Assembly (NCBI RefSeq): GCF_041928815.1
Contig: NZ_JBHFEI010000011.1
Coordinates: 119,787-183,786 of the forward strand
From: JBHFEI01 sp041928815
GTDB taxonomy: Bacteria > Pseudomonadota > Alphaproteobacteria > Rhizobiales > Rhizobiaceae
DNA length: 64,000 bases
Reading direction: 5' to 3'
The notes beneath the pieces were generated by a model that did no database searches, was not told where the DNA came from, and was given only the letters and a program-made list of their open reading frames with translations. The position numbers were made by a program, and so were the translations under genes. Position 1 is the first letter of the stretch, and each line of letters opens with the position of its first letter. This document shows positions 60,729 through 64,000 of the stretch, one piece after another.

Positions 60729-60739
60729 GTCTTTCCCTT

Positions 60740-61636
60740 TCAGTCGCGCCAGAGCCAGGCAGCGCCGCGCACGCCGCTGGAATCGCCATGCGCCGCCCGC
60801 TTGATCGGCGTGTGGAACACGGTGGAGAAGGTCTTTTTCGCGAGCGCCGGCGGCAGGTCGTCATAGAGTTCGTCGACATTGGACATGCCGCCGCCCATGA
60901 CCAGCACGTCCGGATCGAGCGTGTTGACGACGGTGGCGAGCCCGCGCGCGACGCGGTCGACATAGCGTTCCCAGAGCAGGCCGCAGAGCCGGTCGCCGCC
61001 CCGCTTCTTCTCGATGATCTGGCGCGCCTTCAGCTCCTCGCCGGTGTGGCGGGTATATTCCGCCTCGAAGGCGCGGCCCGAGACCCATGTTTCCATGCAG
61101 CCGTGGCGGCCGCAATAGCAGGGCCGGCCGCTGAGCTCGGTGACGTCGGGGAAGGGCAGGGGATTGTGGCCCCACTCGCCGCCGCTGTTGTTCGGCCCGT
61201 GATGGGCCCGGCCGCCGACGGCGATGCCCGCACCCGCGCCCGAGCCGAGGATGACGGCGAAGACGACGTTGTGGCCGGCGCCGGCGCCGTCGACCGCTTC
61301 CGAGGCGGCGAAGCAGTCGGCATCGTTCTCGCAGCGGATCTCGCGCTGGAGGACCGCCCGCAGGTCCTTCTCCACCGGGCGGCCGAGCATCCAGGTGGAG
61401 CTCGCCCCCTTGCCGAGCCGGCTAACAGGCTCGACGGAGCCGGGCAGACCGATGCCGACCGTGCCCGTGCGGCCGGTCTGGCTTTCCAGCCCGTCGATCA
61501 CCGTCTTGATCAGACGGATGCAACCGTCATAGTCGTGGCGCGGCGTATCCTCGCGCAGGCGCAAGAGCTCGCGCCCGTCCGCCTCCATGGCGACACCCTC
61601 GATCTTGGTGCCGCCCCAGTCGATTCCAATCAGCAT
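60740..61636 (-). CDS. ROK-family sugar kinase
   Basis: Sugar kinase of 298 residues (fructokinase, glucokinase or N-acetyl-sugar kinase type). ATP loop MLIGIDWGGTKIEGVAME, RCENDADCFAASEAVDGAGA, and the zinc-binding CYCGRHGCMETWVSGRAFEA with the H-x9-C-x-C-x4-C pattern of active ROK kinases. The start at 61636 is behind AGGAGG. The open frame beyond is shadow of the next gene. It lies between the ROK repressor and two phosphatase genes, so the operon probably handles a sugar or polyol phosphate. Confidence 0.92.
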   Translation of the reverse strand: MLIGIDWGGTKIEGVAMEADGRELLRLREDTPRHDYDGCIRLIKTVIDGLESQTGRTGTVGIGLPGSVEPVSRLGKGASSTWMLGRPVEKDLRAVLQREIRCENDADCFAASEAVDGAGAGHNVVFAVILGSGAGAGIAVGGRAHHGPNNSGGEWGHNPLPFPDVTELSGRPCYCGRHGCMETWVSGRAFEAEYTRHTGEELKARQIIEKKRGGDRLCGLLWERYVDRVARGLATVVNTLDPDVLVMGGGMSNVDELYDDLPPALAKKTFSTVFHTPIKRAAHGDSSGVRGAAWLWRD

Positions 61637-61730
61637 GCGTCCTCCTGCCGGGCGAGGCCTGACTGCCGCCCGGTCGATCCTTGTTATTGTCCGTCGCGGA
61701 CCCGGCCGGATCCGCGTGTCTGCGTCCGCT

Positions 61731-62954
61731 TCAGCCGGTGCTGAAGAGAATGTCGCGGTCGCGCGCATATTCGGCGAGCAGCGGCAGGCTGGCCGCGCCG
61801 AGCACGCGCGCATCGGCGCCGATCTTGCCCTCGACGATCTCGACCGGCGCCACGCCCTGCATCCGCATCGCCGCGAGCCGCTCCCGGGTGCGCACGACGA
61901 GGGCGGCCCGCACATGCGGCGGGAAGCTGCCGTCGATGACGACGTTGTGGAAATCGATGACGGAGACCGCCGCGCCGATCGCCAGCGCCAGATGGGCGGC
62001 CGCCTGATCGAGCCATGCGCCGAGCAGCGGCTCGAGGTGATGCCAGTCGCCTGCGCCGGACCAGAGCGAGGCGGGATCGCCGCCGGCATCCGCCACCATG
62101 CGTTCGAGCAGATAGATCGAGGCGCGGCGGATCAGCGGCATCGGCGCGCCGCCGTCCGGGCCCGGAACGGGGATCGAGCCGATCGACCCGGCATAGCCGC
62201 GCCGGCCGGGATAGAGGCTGCCGTCGAGAACGACGCCGCCGCCGACGAGGGTGGCGAAGAAGACGTAGAGGAAATCCTGGTATTTGCGCCCCTCGCCATA
62301 GGCGAGCTCGGCGGCGCAGGCGGCGGTCGCGTCGTTGCAGGCATGCACGGGCCAGGAGACGATGTCGCCGATCTCGGCCCGGAGGTCGAAGCCGCGCCAG
62401 CCGGCGACCACGTCCGGCGGCGCGCCGACCTCCTCCTCCCAGCTCCACATCTCGGACGGGGCGGCGATGCCGAAACCGCGGATGCGGGCCGCCTGGCCGG
62501 GCGCCATGCCGTCGACGATGCGGGCGACGCCGCGCCGGACGAACGCCTTGACCAGCGCCGGCGTCGGATAGGCATAGGAGGTGCGGATGGTCTGGCGCGG
62601 CGTGCCGACCATGTCGATCAGCACCAGATCGGCCGAACGCCGGCCGACCTTGAAGCCGAGCGAGAAGGCGCCCTCCGGGTTGAGCGACATCGGCACGGAG
62701 GGCTGGCCGACCTTGCCGCGCTGCGGCGCGCCCTTGACGAGCAGGCCCTCCGCCTCCAGCGCCTTCATGATCACCGAACTCGCCTGCGGCGACAGGCCCG
62801 TCATCCGCGAGATCTCGACCTTGGAGAGCGGCCCGTGGGTGCGGATCATCGAGAGGACGAGACGCTCGTTGTAGAGCTTGACGCCGGTCTGGTTGGTGCC
62901 GCGGCTGGTGCCGGAGGGCTGATCCTCGCCCACATCCTCCCCGCCCCATACCAT
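61731..62954 (-). CDS. ROK-family transcriptional repressor (NagC/Mlc/FrcR-like)
   Basis: Regulator of 407 residues. The N-terminal winged helix covers about 20-85 (LVLSMIRTHGPLSKVEISRM, TGLSPQASSVIMKALEAEG), followed by a ROK sugar-binding domain that lacks the C-x-C-G-x4-C zinc motif and kinase residues, as expected for a repressor. ACNDATAACAAELAYGEG and VIDFHNVVIDGSFPP are typical. It heads the operon. An AT-rich palindromic region lies just upstream of its start. Confidence 0.92.
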   Translation of the reverse strand: MVWGGEDVGEDQPSGTSRGTNQTGVKLYNERLVLSMIRTHGPLSKVEISRMTGLSPQASSVIMKALEAEGLLVKGAPQRGKVGQPSVPMSLNPEGAFSLGFKVGRRSADLVLIDMVGTPRQTIRTSYAYPTPALVKAFVRRGVARIVDGMAPGQAARIRGFGIAAPSEMWSWEEEVGAPPDVVAGWRGFDLRAEIGDIVSWPVHACNDATAACAAELAYGEGRKYQDFLYVFFATLVGGGVVLDGSLYPGRRGYAGSIGSIPVPGPDGGAPMPLIRRASIYLLERMVADAGGDPASLWSGAGDWHHLEPLLGAWLDQAAAHLALAIGAAVSVIDFHNVVIDGSFPPHVRAALVVRTRERLAAMRMQGVAPVEIVEGKIGADARVLGAASLPLLAEYARDRDILFSTG

Positions 62955-62974
62955 GCCGCGCCATTCTCCATATC

Positions 62975-63004
62975 GATTTAATAAATCATACCGATATATT
63001 TATT
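62975..63004. promoter_or_regulatory. ROK-type operator region upstream of the repressor gene
   Basis: GATTTA-A-TAAATC (62975-62987) is a perfect 13-base palindrome. AATAAAT (62980-62986) and ATTTATT (62998-63004) form a second inverted repeat. This is AT-rich sequence within very GC-rich DNA, 20-50 bases upstream of the ROK regulator start, fitting autoregulation. Confidence 0.6.
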
Positions 63005-63118
63005 GAGATGTCAAGGGAGGGTCTCCAGCCGGCAAGACCGGTGCGGGGCATAACAAGCTGTGTGTGGGAAAGGGAGGCCGGGGACGGAAAGGCCGCACCC
63101 CTCCGTCCCTTAGGCGTG

Positions 63119-63793
63119 TCAGGCGGCCATCGCGATCTTGGCGAGCGCCGCCGGCAGCGCGTCGAAGCCGTCGATCAGCGCCTCCGGATCGAGGCTGTCG
63201 AGCGGCGTCTTGGTATAGCCGTAGCTGACGGCGACGACCGGCACCTTCGCCGCCTTGGCGGTGGCGACGTCGACCTCGGAATCGCCGACGAAGATCGCCG
63301 GTGCGGCCCCGCCGGCCGCGGCGATCGTCTCAGTCAGGTGGCGGGGATCGGGCTTGCCGACGCCGAACGTGTCCGGGCCCGAGACCACGGCGAAGAGATC
63401 CGCCAGACCGAGATCGGCGAGGATGGCGCGGGCGTATCGCTCAAGCTTGTTGGTGCAGACGGCGAGCGCCCAGCCCTCGGCCCGAAGACGGCCGAGCACG
63501 TCCTCGACATCAGGATAGGGCCGGGTCTCGCGCGAGAGCCGCCCGGAATAGATTTCCGTGAACCGTTTGACGTCGGTGGCGGGAGCCGTGTCGCCGACAT
63601 CGACGCCGCGCTGCTCCAGCGCCTTGCGCACGAGATTGGGAATACCGTGACCAATCAGCCGGCGCGTCGCATCGATGCCGAAGGCGTCGAGCCCCTTTTC
63701 CGCCATCAGCTGGTCGAGGGAGCCGGCGAGGTCCGGCACGCTGTCGACCAGCGTTCCGTCGAGATCGAAGACGAGCGTTCCGCGGGCGGTCAT
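63119..63793 (-). CDS. gph: Phosphoglycolate phosphatase
   Basis: HAD-family phosphatase of 224 residues that removes phosphate from 2-phosphoglycolate. Motifs: TLVFDLDGTLVDSVPDLAGS, VCTNKLERYARAIL, the lysine in FGVGKPDPRHLTETIAAA and FVGDSEVDVATAKAAKVPVV. The start at 63793 lies 7 bases after AGGAGG. A second ATG at 63799 sits too close to that site, and the longer open frame is shadow. The length and VGHG-like cap (LIGHGIPNLVRKAL) match Gph. Confidence 0.92.
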   Translation of the reverse strand: MTARGTLVFDLDGTLVDSVPDLAGSLDQLMAEKGLDAFGIDATRRLIGHGIPNLVRKALEQRGVDVGDTAPATDVKRFTEIYSGRLSRETRPYPDVEDVLGRLRAEGWALAVCTNKLERYARAILADLGLADLFAVVSGPDTFGVGKPDPRHLTETIAAAGGAAPAIFVGDSEVDVATAKAAKVPVVAVSYGYTKTPLDSLDPEALIDGFDALPAALAKIAMAA

Positions 63794-63868
63794 CGGCATT
63801 CCTCCTGTCCTGTTCCTGATCGCCCGTTCTGCCGCGCCCGGCCTGGCATGGCAAGGACGAAACGACGG

Positions 63869-63900
63869 CCTCCGGCCGGACATCGCTGTCCGGCCGGAGG
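63869..63900 (-). terminator. Strong stem-loop after the edge gene
   Basis: CCTCCGGCCGGACA and TGTCCGGCCGGAGG form 14 perfect base pairs around TCGC. It lies 30 bases after the stop of the partial gene at the right edge and before gph. The T-run is short (TCGTTTCG), so it is a likely but not ideal terminator. Confidence 0.7.
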
Positions 63901-63929
63901 TGCCCGGGAGGTATCGCTGTTTCCGCCGT

Positions 63930-64000
63930 TCAAGCGCCTGCGGACAGGATGTTCTGCTTGATGAGTTTAGCGGAGAGGTTTGGTTGTTCGAGGTAGGGGA
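63930..64000 (-). CDS. C-terminal end of an unidentified gene (partial)
   Basis: Twenty-two codons before a TGA at 63930-63932, reading PYLEQPNLSAKLIKQNILSAGA at the very C-terminus when split as PYLEQPNLSA and KLIKQNILSAGA. Residue composition is natural (few Arg, balanced Lys, Asn, Gln), unlike shadow frames, and a 14-base-pair stem-loop follows the stop. I do not recognise the protein from so short a piece. Confidence 0.55.
   Translation of the reverse strand, partial: PYLEQPNLSAKLIKQNILSAGA

Overview
This is a 64 kb GC-rich chromosomal window from an alphaproteobacterium, most likely of the order Rhizobiales (Hyphomicrobiales). The grounds are very high GC with GC3-rich codon use, a BioR-type box in front of bioY, an HmrR-type copper promoter, a bacterial transglutaminase-like cysteine proteinase (BTLCP), and a large load of ABC-type catabolic operons with ROK and GntR regulators. 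I cannot fix the genus. I see no rRNA, tRNA, CRISPR array, prophage module or transposase.

Layout. (1) 1-2268: tripartite tricarboxylate transporter tctCBA, with tctA cut by the left edge. (2) 2510-7230: a DUF1284 protein and biotin transporter bioY under a BioR box, a GntR regulator, a GNAT acetyltransferase, the ribosomal protein L3 methyltransferase prmB and a pseudouridine synthase. (3) 7342-10575: a solute-binding protein divergent from a TctD/TctE-like two-component system that ends in a bidirectional terminator. (4) 10633-17129: mixed single genes, including acuI, an Xre/RES toxin-antitoxin pair, a P1-family peptidase, an orphan 108-residue protein behind a structured leader, a BTLCP protease, a LysE exporter and an acylphosphatase-like protein. 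(5) 17285-25466: an eight-gene operon joining a split Rieske oxygenase, a glutathione transferase, an AtzB/8-oxoguanine-deaminase-like amidohydrolase and a BMP-type nucleoside/purine ABC importer. It is plausibly a purine-like heterocycle catabolic operon. (6) 27289-34786: two operons that share a promoter motif. One encodes NIPSNAP, a cucumopine-synthase-like protein, a hydroxyacyl-CoA/carnitine-dehydrogenase-like enzyme and an SDR. The other encodes an acetoin-dehydrogenase-type E1alpha/E1beta/E2 complex. A LysR regulator lies beside them.

(7) 35033-39288: pxpA, a biotin carrier protein, biotin carboxylase, pxpB and pxpC, so a 5-oxoprolinase set with an embedded biotin carboxylase. (8) 39305-54026: a GntR regulator with two DNA-binding domains, next to a 13 kb cluster. 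The cluster holds a spermidine/putrescine-type ABC importer, two SDRs, a cyclic-imidase-like polysaccharide deacetylase family hydrolase, a Cys-motif protein with a CobW GTPase, a leaderless solute-binding-protein homologue, an amidase and a cyclase-family metallohydrolase. This reads as uptake and ring-opening catabolism of a cyclic imide or amide. (9) 54152-59037: an AbrB-family membrane protein, a YqaA-like membrane protein and copper efflux (cueR/hmrR, copA, copZ). (10) 59251-62954: HAD phosphatase, inositol-monophosphatase-like enzyme, ROK kinase and ROK repressor, a small sugar operon. (11) 63119-64000: gph and the last 22 codons of an unidentified gene.

Two families of short palindromic repeats lie in the intergenic gaps. 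Several copies start exactly at a gene's stop codon, and one copy encodes the C-terminal tail of a GntR regulator. The recurring theme is small-molecule scavenging: tricarboxylates, biotin, purine-like heterocycles, 5-oxoproline and cyclic imides or amides.
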